28,832 nucleotides of DNA from DAOMFM01 sp035429825 (GCA_044224215.1 JBGAKX010000053.1:1-28832), one strand, 5' to 3'; positions 15,614-22,108 are shown, numbered from the stretch's first letter. Made by a program: numbers and translations. Notes: generated by a model from the letters alone, not told the origin.

Positions 15614-17206
15614 TCATTTGTCCGCGGAATCGGCGTCTGCAGGCGGCGGGTTGTCGACGACTTCGAGCACAAGTGCGTCCTTGTCCTCATAGACGATCTT
15701 CATCCCGCCGTTTGCCGTGGCCTTTCGAATGAAGTCCTTGTGCCCCGAGTCCGTGAACGCGTACCGCGCGCCGAACCGGTCACGGATCAGTGGACCGGGG
15801 TCGTCCTTCTTTCCGAGCGTGATGTCCTCGTACAGCTTGGAGAGCTCGGGGTTCGCGTGCAGCAGGTACGTGGGATCGAGACCGCTGGTGTAGACGTTGT
15901 GCGTGTTGTGAAAGAACAGCATCGGGAAGTCGTCCCAGTCGGTGTTGAACACGAGCGCGCCCTCGTCGGTGTGCTCGGCGAGCCACGCCGCGCCGCCCGC
16001 GTACGCGTACGGATCGGTCTCGCCGTCGACGGTGTCGCGGGTCTGGTACGCATTGAGCGCCGCGGCTGCAACGAGTCCGCCGACGACAGCCGCGGCCGAG
16101 ATCGCAGTGACGACGCGCTTCCACGTCGGCTTCATCTCGGACCACCGGAACGCGTCGAGGTGCGGTTGCGCGGCAAACGCCAGGAACACGACAGCGAACG
16201 GCGGCCAGTACTCGATGAACCGGCGCGACTTCATCGTCAGGACGAGAAGGAACGTCGAAAACAGGAACAGACAGATCGTTCGCGCCATGCCCTCACGCCG
16301 GCCGGTCCGCATGACAACCCAGCCCGCGACCTGTGCGCACCAGGCGACGACGCTTGACTGCAGCAGGTACCACGATTCGTACGGGTACCATTCCTGGCCA
16401 ACGTTCACTTCGTACTCCTCGCTGACCTTCATCTTCACGTGATCGATGAACAGGAACAGGTTCTGGGGGAAGTACGGATTGACCAGCAGCCCGCCGATCA
16501 TGCCGACCGACACGATGGCGACCGGTTTCCACTCGATGCGCTCTTCCTCGAAATAGACGCCGACGGCCCACGCCCCGGCGAGCACCCCGACGAGCGGGAA
16601 CAGGCTGTACATCCACACGAGAAAGAACGACAGCACGCCGAGCGCCATGTACTTGCGCGTGAAGAGCAGCCAGAGCGCGAGGGCGAGCGTCACGATCGTG
16701 ACTGCCGGCGCGCGGGGCAGACTCATTCGGAACAGGAACGGGCCCGAGCACGCGACGAGCATGATGAGCCACGCAACGGGAAACCGGACGCGAGCCCACA
16801 GGATCAGCGCATAGCACGAGAGAATCGCAAGAGCGCCGAACAGGACTGCTTCCGCCTTTGCGCCGGCGATCAGGTCGGGGCCGAACGTGAACGGGATCTG
16901 GAGCAGGTGGAACAGAAAGTGGTGGTCGACGTAGCCCTTCTCGTTCAGGATCGTGAGCGGAAGCCACACGAACCGCGGCAGATGGCCGTGCGTCAGGCCC
17001 TCCCACAACAGGCGGCTCCAGCGAATGTGGTAGTAGCCGTCAGGGTCGATGATCGCGGTCGTGCCGCTCTGGATGTACCAGAGGACGCCGGCGACGACTG
17101 CATAAGCCGCGCCGAGGTGCGCAATCGTGGCAAAGGACACGCCCTGCTCGGGGGGCGTCGGCGCGGACTCCTCGGCGGTCTCGGGAGCGTCAAGATCGAC
17201 GGTCAT
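15614..17206 (-). CDS. STT3-like GT-C membrane glycosyltransferase
   Basis: A 530-residue protein with about a dozen hydrophobic helices. A short cytoplasmic N-terminus is followed by TM1 and the motif IIDPDGYYHIRWSR (52-65), the D-x-D/DxYYHxR signature of the first loop of STT3/PglB/AglB-type oligosaccharyltransferases and related GT-C enzymes. The soluble C-terminal tail (about 390-530) contains WLAEHT, VFNTDWDDFPMLFFHN and DRFGARYAF, common in membrane-mannosyltransferase-like proteins of this class. I see no WWDYG, so true oligosaccharyltransferase function is doubtful. ATG 17206 is preferred over the TTG at 17230, though no ribosome site is clear. It stands alone, behind a terminator, and ends 95 bases before the kinase gene on the same strand. 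A polyprenyl-phosphate sugar is the likely donor (inference). Confidence 0.78.
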   Translation of the reverse strand: MTVDLDAPETAEESAPTPPEQGVSFATIAHLGAAYAVVAGVLWYIQSGTTAIIDPDGYYHIRWSRLLWEGLTHGHLPRFVWLPLTILNEKGYVDHHFLFHLLQIPFTFGPDLIAGAKAEAVLFGALAILSCYALILWARVRFPVAWLIMLVACSGPFLFRMSLPRAPAVTIVTLALALWLLFTRKYMALGVLSFFLVWMYSLFPLVGVLAGAWAVGVYFEEERIEWKPVAIVSVGMIGGLLVNPYFPQNLFLFIDHVKMKVSEEYEVNVGQEWYPYESWYLLQSSVVAWCAQVAGWVVMRTGRREGMARTICLFLFSTFLLVLTMKSRRFIEYWPPFAVVFLAFAAQPHLDAFRWSEMKPTWKRVVTAISAAAVVGGLVAAAALNAYQTRDTVDGETDPYAYAGGAAWLAEHTDEGALVFNTDWDDFPMLFFHNTHNVYTSGLDPTYLLHANPELSKLYEDITLGKKDDPGPLIRDRFGARYAFTDSGHKDFIRKATANGGMKIVYEDKDALVLEVVDNPPPADADSADK

Positions 17207-17276
17207 ATGGAATGCCAGTGTAACCGGCAACGCGCGGAGGGGAAATGACGCGAAAGCGGCGGGACAGAGGAATGAA

Positions 17277-17331
17277 AAGGGCCTCCCTGCCAGGAGCAGC
17301 GATGCATCGCAGCCGCCGCAGGGAGACCCTT
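17277..17331 (-). terminator. Rho-independent terminator of the small lipoprotein gene
   Basis: Arms 17277-17290 and 17318-17331 pair over 14 bases with one mismatch. Between them is a perfect 12-base palindrome, GCGATGCATCGC. Read on the minus strand the stem ends in AGGGAGGCCC and is followed by TTTT, the expected form for a terminator 25 bases after the lipoprotein stop. Confidence 0.75.
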
Positions 17332-17355
17332 AAACCAAAAGCTGTCGAAATTCGA

Positions 17356-17631
17356 CTAGGGCTTCTTGGCAGGCTCGGCAGGCTTGGCCGCGTTCGAATT
17401 CGCCGGCTTGGCCGCGTTCGAGTTGGCGGCAGGAGCTGCCGTGTTGGCGTTCGTCGCCGGCGCCATCGTGTTGGCGTTCGTCGCCGGAGCGGCCGTGTTG
17501 GCGTTCGTCGCCGGAGCCGCTGCGTTCGTGTTCGCCTTGTTGGCGTTGTTGGTTGCGGGCGCCTCGCCACCGCAAGCCATCATGCTGCCGGCCACGAGGG
17601 TCAGCGCAAGAGCCGTGAGTGTCTTCTTCAT
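17356..17631 (-). CDS. Small Ala/Asn/Pro-rich lipoprotein
   Basis: A 91-residue protein. Positive residues MKK, a hydrophobic run and SMMAC (Cys20) form a lipoprotein-like signal, with Met at the -3 position. The rest is low complexity: three near-identical nine-residue units of the A-P-A-T-N-A-N-T-x type, then AANSNAAKP twice, ending in PAKKP. At DNA level these are 27-base (17441, 17468, 17495) and 24-base (17381, 17405) tandem repeats. Two adjacent ATGs are available; 17631 is 5 bases from the AGGAGG site, so I use it, and 17634 would be only 2 bases away. Low-complexity lipoproteins of this kind are often seen in Acidobacteriota. Function unknown; possibly an extended tether in the periplasm. 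Expect length variation between strains from slippage. Confidence 0.75.
   Translation of the reverse strand: MKKTLTALALTLVAGSMMACGGEAPATNNANKANTNAAAPATNANTAAPATNANTMAPATNANTAAPAANSNAAKPANSNAAKPAEPAKKP
17381..17521. repeat. In-frame tandem repeats (24 and 27 bp) inside the lipoprotein gene
   Basis: The plus strand has GGCTTGGCCGCGTTCGA at 17381 and again at 17405 (24-base period), then GTGTTGGCGTTCGTCGCCGG starting at 17441, 17468 and 17495 (27-base period). The units encode the Ala/Asn/Pro repeats and keep the frame. They differ by only a few bases, which points to recent duplication. Confidence 0.85.
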
Positions 17632-17668
17632 CATCTCCTCCTGAGTAGCCACTTAAGGGCCATTGTGT

Positions 17669-17697
17669 ATTTCATTCGAATGAAACCGGTCTGTCGA
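17669..17697 (-). promoter_or_regulatory. Candidate promoter of the small lipoprotein gene, with palindromic operator
   Basis: Minus strand TCGACA (17697-17692), 17 bases, TGAAAT (17674-17669) match -35 and -10 at 5 and 4 of 6 positions, predicting a leader of about 31 bases. The perfect palindrome TTCATTCGAATGAA (17671-17684) covers the spacer and -10, where a repressor could bind. Confidence 0.3.
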
Positions 17698-17816
17698 ACG
17701 TTTCGACACCGCCGTGCTTTGGTTGCGTTTATGACGTGTGTCGTGGGGAAAGTCATCACAGCCGCTGCCGAGCGAGCTTTCGAACGCTCAATTCCGACCG
17801 CATACCGGACCGGTCG

Positions 17817-17893
17817 AAACCCCCTGCAGCAAGCCTCCCGCAAATCGGCGCCGACCTCTGGATGAGGACGGCGCCCAAGTGCTAAGGGGCTTT
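17817..17893. ncRNA. Candidate structured RNA or attenuator (nested hairpin)
   Basis: The core is GGCGCCG (17847-17853) pairing with CGGCGCC (17869-17875), a single A/A mismatch, then CCTC/GAGG and a 5-base loop. Outside it AGCA (17828-17831) pairs with TGCT (17880-17883), CCCC (17821-17824) with GGGG (17886-17889), and AAA with TTT. On the plus strand it ends in TTTT. No known RNA family recognised, and no promoter directly in front. Confidence 0.25.
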
Positions 17894-17941
17894 TGTATGT
17901 CATGACGGGCGAGTTTGCAAGAGATTTCTTTCGCGCCCGGA

Positions 17942-17980
17942 ATCGTACTTCTTGTAGCGAACAAGGCCGCGTAGTACGAT
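17942..17980 (+). promoter_or_regulatory. Candidate promoter of the CBS-domain gene, framed by an inverted repeat
   Basis: TTGTAG (17952-17957) and TACGAT (17975-17980) are exactly 17 bases apart, matching 3 and 4 of 6 consensus positions. The 8-base arms ATCGTACT (17942-17949) and AGTACGAT (17973-17980) form a perfect inverted repeat, of which the second arm contains the -10. The transcript would start near 17987, at the small GCTTG/CAAGC dyad, with a leader of about 68 bases. Confidence 0.3.
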
Positions 17981-18054
17981 AGTTCCGCTTGTTCACAAGC
18001 GCCTCCGTCCTGAAGTCACATCGAATTCATACCTCGTCCGGAGAAGAGAAAGCC

Positions 18055-18579
18055 ATGGAACCGACCGATCCCAACGCACGCCCTCCCGTGTCGACACGCG
18101 GAGGCGAACACGGCGTACAGCACATCTCGAGCCTGCGTGCGGCTGACGTAATTGGTGACCGCACTGAGATTTACGCGCTCGACCCGTCGGATTCCGTCGA
18201 GGTCGCGGCGCAGAAGCTGAAACACTGGCGCGTGCGGACCATCGCGGTGTGCGACGACGTCGGCAATGTTGCCGGCATCTTTGGGCAGAGCGACATCGCG
18301 AGCCGTGTCGTCGCTTGCGGGCTCGACCCCAAGTCCGTGACCGTGCGCGAGGCCATGACGCGCGAGCCGGTGTGCGTTGACGTGGAGACGGACGTGCTCA
18401 CCTGCGTACGGACGATGCGGCGCAACGGAATTTCGCACGTCGTGTTGACACGGACGAATGCGGAGGGCGAGCAGTACTTCGGGATGATTTCGGCCAACGA
18501 CGTTCTCGGGGTCATCGGACGCCTCGAGTCCGACTCGAGCGCCTGGTTCAAGGAATTTGCCGAGGTCAAGAAGGCCTGA
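18055..18579 (+). CDS. Two-CBS-domain regulatory protein
   Basis: A 174-residue protein made of a CBS pair. The first CBS (about 32-92) includes IYALDPSDSVEVAAQKLKHWRV and VAGIFGQSDIASRV. The second (about 97-160) has VREAMTREPVCVDVETDVLTCVRTMRRNGISHVVL and YFGMISANDVLGVI. CBS pairs bind adenosyl ligands such as AMP, ATP or SAM and normally control a partner; this stand-alone form probably acts on another protein. ATG 18055 is chosen because GGAGAAG precedes it; the longer reading from 17989 would include the leader. The N-terminal 25 residues are polar and probably flexible. The stop is followed at once by the first hairpin of the REP cluster (18587-18605), which may end transcription. No partner is obvious in the window. 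Confidence 0.88.
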   Translation: MEPTDPNARPPVSTRGGEHGVQHISSLRAADVIGDRTEIYALDPSDSVEVAAQKLKHWRVRTIAVCDDVGNVAGIFGQSDIASRVVACGLDPKSVTVREAMTREPVCVDVETDVLTCVRTMRRNGISHVVLTRTNAEGEQYFGMISANDVLGVIGRLESDSSAWFKEFAEVKKA

Positions 18580-18586
18580 GCGGCGG

Positions 18587-18906
18587 GCGACCCTTACAGG
18601 GTCGCAAGGTTCGTGTCGCACACCGGGGGTCGTCGTCGCTTCGCTCCTCGACCCCCGGCTATTGTGACGCACCCTTTCAGGGTGCTTCGAGCCGGCGGAA
18701 CGATTGGCCCGCGACGCACCGCTTCCGGGCACCCCGAACGGGTGCGGGACAATAGCCAGGGCAAGGCCGCGATGCACCTTCCGGGCACCCCGGGGGGTGC
18801 CGAGGCAATAGCCGGGCAAGGCCTCGCGCAGCACAAAGCGCCCCGAACAGGTACGGGTCACTGGCCGGGTAAAGGCCCGCGATGCATAGCGGGCACCCGG
18901 AAACGG
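18587..18906. repeat. REP-like palindrome cluster, left half
   Basis: A run of hairpins of a few recurring types: GCGACCCT/AGGGTCGC (18587-18605), CCGGGGGTCG/CGACCCCCGG (18624-18658), GCACCC/GGGTGC (18669-18685), then direct units built on GGGCACC starting at 18727, 18783 and 18891, joined by CAATAGCC and GCGATGCACC. No open reading frame or tRNA here. The first hairpin starts 8 bases after the CBS gene stop. The last unit is broken near 18906 by the IS110-like element. Confidence 0.85.
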
Positions 18907-18914
18907 TCTTCGTG

Positions 18915-19852
18915 TCAATGGCGGAAATGCAGATCAGGGTTCCATTTTGAGTTTGTCGCAGCATTGCGTTCCAGGATGGTGAGCAGCTTGCGGATACTCG
19001 CACCATCGCCGCGGCACCATCCGGCGACGACGGTTGTAGAAGAGCATGATGACTGGGTTGCATCGGAACGGCCGTGACGTCGGCATGTAGAGCTGCTGTT
19101 CGGACATCCTGCGCCCCGCCCCAACAACGACGTCGTCGATTTCTCGTGCCGCGCTGTCGTCGTTGAGCGGCCCCGCCTACAAAGCGGCGGTCTGACCTCG
19201 GTCAGCGTGCCAAGTTCCGGCGGATTGACGATCAACGCCGGTCGTAACCTCACAATACCGCTGACCGACTGCAGGAGCGTCGCCTTGGCTGACAGTTCCG
19301 TGTCGGCTGCGATCAGTTCTCGCAGTCCTGCCTCGACATCGCCCGGCAGGTGCCTCCAGATGACGGATGTGGAGTGAGATCTCTTCACGCAGCTGAGGCG
19401 ATGCCGACGCCAAATGGTGCGCTCCATCGCAAGGAAGACCGACAAGCTGTCGACGCCGCGTCTCGATCGTCTGCTTTGCTGGGATTGCTCGTCGGGCAGC
19501 AGGCGAGGCTTTGGATGGATGGCCTCGGCAAAATAGGCAATGATCCGGCTGTCAATCGCGTCGGTCTTTGCCAACTCGCCAGTAGCCTGGCGAAATCACG
19601 TACCTGCCGAGGTTGACCACGGCGGCCTGATATACCTGCGGCGGCTGCATCGCCTTTGCCGGGCGCTCGAAGCCGGCGGTCACTCGAAAACCACCAACGC
19701 GGGTTTGATCTTGACCATTCGCGCAGTCGGGATGGCGATGCCGTCCAGGGCGTTCACCACGCTGAGCGACTCGAACGAGGGTGAACATGAACATCGAGGG
19801 TGGCTTTCGATACATCGATGCCGACGTATGGAGCTATAGTTCGGTGACGCAT
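18915..19852 (-). pseudogene. IS110-family transposase (DEDD), frameshifted remnant
   Basis: Pieces of one transposase are spread over three frames. MRHRTIAPYVGIDVSKATLD (from ATG 19852) is the RuvC-like DEDD start. A second frame has ALVVFE near 19680-19700. A third continues with VTAGFERPAKAM and AAVVNLGRYV, matching the EATGGYE...VVNP region. From about 19574 LAKTDAIDSRIIAYFAEAIHP is the next conserved block, then LLQSVSGI and PELGTL, and the C-terminal IRKLLTILERN...W ending at 18915. At least three frameshifts are needed to join them, so it cannot make an intact recombinase. An AAAGGAG site 5 bases before ATG 19852 is still perfect. The predicted intact length is about 310 residues, slightly under the family's usual 320-340. 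Confidence 0.82.
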
Positions 19853-20076
19853 TGAAACTCCTTTTCTGGTTGCAGCCTTGCTGAATGCAGGCTCTGACCT
19901 CAAGCAACGGTTCGGGCTTTGAACAGGGAAGGGCGTAGCGATCACAACTGGGACGGTCTCTTGAGGACCTGCCGGGTCGACGATCTGCCGCCTGGTGATG
20001 GTGGGCAGGTCTGGCTGGCGACAAGCCGTCTACCAGCTACCATCGCCACTCCAATCTTGCAGTACACACAAGCGCG
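19853..20076 (-). other. Non-coding left end of the IS110 element (possible bridge-RNA relic)
   Basis: About 224 bases upstream of the transposase start with no gene. In IS110-family elements this non-coding left end encodes the bridge RNA that pairs with target and donor DNA. I can see scattered complementary stretches but have not derived the two loops, so this is by position only. Confidence 0.3.
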
Positions 20077-20274
20077 AACCGGGTAAAGGCCCGCGATGCA
20101 CCCCTTCTGGGCACCCCGAAGGGGTGCGGGTCACTAGCCGGGGCAAGGCCCGCGATGCACCGCTTCCGGGCACCCCGAAGGGGTGCGGGACAATAGCCGG
20201 GGGTCAAGCCGCGCGAAGCGCGACGCCGACCCCCGGCACCGTCACCCCAGACCGTCAGGACCCTGTAAGGGTCC
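20077..20274. repeat. REP-like palindrome cluster, right half
   Basis: Two direct units repeat with a 59-base period (AAGGC at 20086 and 20145; GGGCACCCCGAAGGGGTGC at 20109 and 20168). Then comes the terminal unit: GGGGGTC/GACCCCC around a GCGCGAAGCGCG mini-hairpin (20199-20235) and GGACCCT/AGGGTCC (20258-20274). The outermost units are inverted copies of those at the left edge (compare 18649-18685 with 20170-20205). The last hairpin lies inside the coding end of the flavoprotein gene. Confidence 0.85.
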
Positions 20275-21195
20275 GCCCTGCCTCAACTTCCGCTGAATGT
20301 CCTTCACGGCTGCCGCACCGTCGCCAACCGCCCCGGCGATCGTCCACGACGACCCGCTGCACACGTCGCCCGCCGCATACACCGCCTCAACGGATGATCG
20401 CCGATCGGTGCCGACCACGACAAAGCCCTTCGCGTCCAGCGCAACCTGGCCCTGGACCAGTTCGGTGTTCGGCACGACGCCCGCACACACAAAGACGCCG
20501 GCGACGTCGATTGCCTGCGTGCCCCGGTTGGTTTCGACGATCGCCCGCTCAACCGCTTCGTCGCCTTCGATTGCCGCAAGCGACGCGTTTGCCAATACCG
20601 TGATGTTGGCAGCACCAGCGACACGCTCTCGAAAGTCCTCCCGCGCCATGAACACATCGCGCCGGTGCACGACCGTCACGTGACGGCAGACCTCGGCGAG
20701 AATCAACGCCTCCTCGAACGCCGCATCGCCCCCTCCGACAACCAGCACGCTCCGACCCGCAAACTCGCGCGCGTACCGCGACGCCGAAGGGCTCACGCCT
20801 CGGCCGACATACTCCGCCTCGCCGGGAATCCCCAGCGTCCTCCGTCGCACACCCATCGCCAGGATGAGAAATGCTCCACGCGTCGCACCCCCTGCCGTCC
20901 AGACGGTTCGCTCTCGAACGTCAATGCGTTCAATACTTACCCCACACTCGATCCGCACCGCCAATTCGGAAAGGTGCTCGGCGAACCTGCCCGCGAGTGC
21001 AGCGCCGTCGGGCATGACCATCCCGGGATAGTCCACGATCCGGTTGTACACGCGATGGAGTTGGCCGCCGGGCGCGCCTTCTCGGTCGAACACGGAGTAC
21101 TCGAGCCCGAGCGTATGCGCCCACATTGCCGCCGCGATCCCGGCCGGCCCTGCACCAATGATGACGACGTCACGTTCTCGCACGGCGAATTCCAT
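20242..21195 (-). CDS. Thioredoxin-reductase-like FAD/NAD(P) oxidoreductase lacking the redox CxxC
   Basis: A 317-residue flavoprotein with the layout of low-molecular-weight thioredoxin reductases. FAD-binding GAGPAG (14-19), PGGQL (42-46), the ILAMGVRRRTLGIPGE segment (111-126), the NADPH motif VVGGGDAAFEEA (152-163) followed by VTVVHRRD, and the FAD C-motif YAAGDVCSG are all present. The place normally held by C-A-T-C is S-A-S-R (137-140), so electrons cannot pass to a thioredoxin disulfide by the usual route; it may reduce ferredoxin, flavodoxin or a small molecule. I start at ATG 21195, just behind GGAG; the upstream part of the longer frame is antisense to the HAD gene. The C-terminal residues (about 307-317) are encoded by a REP hairpin and likely differ from relatives. 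Divergent from the HAD-like gene. Confidence 0.88.
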   Translation of the reverse strand: MEFAVRERDVVIIGAGPAGIAAAMWAHTLGLEYSVFDREGAPGGQLHRVYNRIVDYPGMVMPDGAALAGRFAEHLSELAVRIECGVSIERIDVRERTVWTAGGATRGAFLILAMGVRRRTLGIPGEAEYVGRGVSPSASRYAREFAGRSVLVVGGGDAAFEEALILAEVCRHVTVVHRRDVFMAREDFRERVAGAANITVLANASLAAIEGDEAVERAIVETNRGTQAIDVAGVFVCAGVVPNTELVQGQVALDAKGFVVVGTDRRSSVEAVYAAGDVCSGSSWTIAGAVGDGAAAVKDIQRKLRQGGPLQGPDGLG

Positions 21196-21321
21196 ATCTC
21201 CACGCCGGCAGTCCCGGCGAACCGCGCCCGCGTCGCCCGCGCGGCCGTTGGCCACGTTACCACACACGGATTCCGGCTGGGCGTTCTGCGCCGGCCGCAA
21301 ACGTGGTATTCGTTCGACAGT

Positions 21322-22020
21322 ATGAGCTCCCGCTCCCGACCGTTCATCTTCTTTGACGTCGGCGGAACACTGCTGCACTTCCGGCCGTCACTCGCGACGG
21401 TGCTCGCCGCATCCGCCCGCGCACTCGGGGTCCACGTCGATCCAAAACTGTCGGACGCGGCCGTGCGCCGCGCCGCACGCAGCGCCGGACGAGGACCTCA
21501 TCCAATCGACGTCGAGGAGAACCGTCGCTGGTGGCTGACGTTCTTTGACGAATACCTGAACGGCTCGGGTTGGGCCGCGTCCGACCACGTCATCGAGTCG
21601 CTGTGGCACGAGCAGCAGGCGGGACGCTGGCTGACCCCCGACGACGACACCATCGAGACCATTCGCGCGCTTGCGGACGCCGGCCACCGGCTGGGCATCA
21701 TCTCGAACTGGGACGGGACGCTCGAGCCGATCCTCAGGCGCAGACGGCTCTGGGGATTCTTCGAAGTCGTCGTCTCGTCGACGGCCGCAGGCGTCGCGAA
21801 ACCCGACCCCGCAATCTTCGAGACGGCGCTCAGCGCCGCCGGCATTGGCCCGGACGAGGCCGTGCACGTCGGCGACGACCCGACCGCCGATGTCGGTGGC
21901 GCGAGAGGTGTCGGCATTCGTCCCGTACTCCTCGGCCGCCGTCGCGGTGTGGCAATGGACCCGGAAATCGAAGTCATCGCCACGCTCGCCGATCTGCTTG
22001 CGCTGCCGGATATCGGGTAG
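21322..22020 (+). CDS. HAD-superfamily hydrolase-like protein (motif I DVGGT)
   Basis: A 232-residue HAD-IA-type protein. Motif I is FFDVGGTLL (10-18): the nucleophile Asp12 is there, but the second Asp (DxD) is Gly14, a variant seen in some family members and usually linked with weak or altered phosphatase activity. Motif II is ISNWDGT, motif III is the Lys of VAKPDPAIF, and motif IV is GDDPTADVGGARGVG. The residues between 20 and 110 form the helical cap, rich in acidic and aromatic residues. ATG 21322 is used; upstream parts of the frame are antisense to the flavoprotein gene. The 126 bases between the two divergent genes probably hold both promoters, but none was convincing by eye. Likely small phosphomonoester substrate; identity unknown. 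Confidence 0.85.
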   Translation: MSSRSRPFIFFDVGGTLLHFRPSLATVLAASARALGVHVDPKLSDAAVRRAARSAGRGPHPIDVEENRRWWLTFFDEYLNGSGWAASDHVIESLWHEQQAGRWLTPDDDTIETIRALADAGHRLGIISNWDGTLEPILRRRRLWGFFEVVVSSTAAGVAKPDPAIFETALSAAGIGPDEAVHVGDDPTADVGGARGVGIRPVLLGRRRGVAMDPEIEVIATLADLLALPDIG

Positions 22021-22026
22021 TCAGCG

Positions 22027-22086
22027 GGTTTCGGTCTCTGCTAAGGTTTCGGTTTGTCCCGCAGGGGCCGGGCCCCTGTGTACACA
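22027..22086. promoter_or_regulatory. Direct repeat, hairpin and palindrome before the FG-GAP gene
   Basis: GGTTTCGGT occurs at 22027-22035 and 22045-22053 (18-base period). CAGGGGC/GCCCCTG (22062-22078) is a perfect 7-bp hairpin with a 3-base loop, and TGTGTACACA (22077-22086) is a perfect palindrome touching it. There is no T-run, so a terminator is doubtful and control of the next gene is possible. Confidence 0.35.
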
Positions 22087-22108
22087 CCAGGTTCGGGAGA
22101 ATTGTCGT

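Larger units (their letters stand above)
17632..18054. other. Divergent intergenic region with several dyads
   Basis: This stretch of 423 bases has no gene I can support. It holds a 14-base palindrome (17671-17684), an inverted repeat GTCGAA/TTCGAC (17693-17707), GAGCG/CGCTC (17770-17789), a strong hairpin (17847-17875), an 8-base inverted repeat ATCGTACT/AGTACGAT (17942-17980) and GCTTG/CAAGC (17987-18000). Candidate promoters face outward at both ends. Confidence 0.6.
18907..20076 (-). mobile_element. Decayed IS110-family insertion sequence
   Basis: About 1.17 kb lying inside the REP cluster. It contains a broken IS110-type transposase gene (minus strand) preceded by about 220 bases of non-coding DNA and followed by almost none, the usual layout of an IS110-group element. 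Ends are estimated from where the REP units stop (near 18906) and resume (near 20077). A 22-base exact direct repeat is seen on both sides (18865-18886 and 20079-20100), but it belongs to the REP units and is not a target duplication, which this family normally does not make. Confidence 0.7.

Noticed and set aside
17245..17865. Plus-strand frame rich in Val-Arg-Val-Arg repeats
   Set aside because: It is the antisense reading of the lipoprotein repeats plus a terminator.
18587..20274. CRISPR array in the repeat cluster
   Set aside because: Units are palindromic, vary in sequence, have no regular unique spacers and are interrupted by an IS; no cas gene is near.
20242..21195. Annotation as thioredoxin reductase (trxB)
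   Set aside because: The two catalytic cysteines are missing.
20665..21321. Upstream extension of the HAD-gene frame
   Set aside because: It is antisense to the flavoprotein gene and has no HAD features; ATG 21322 is right at the start of the fold.
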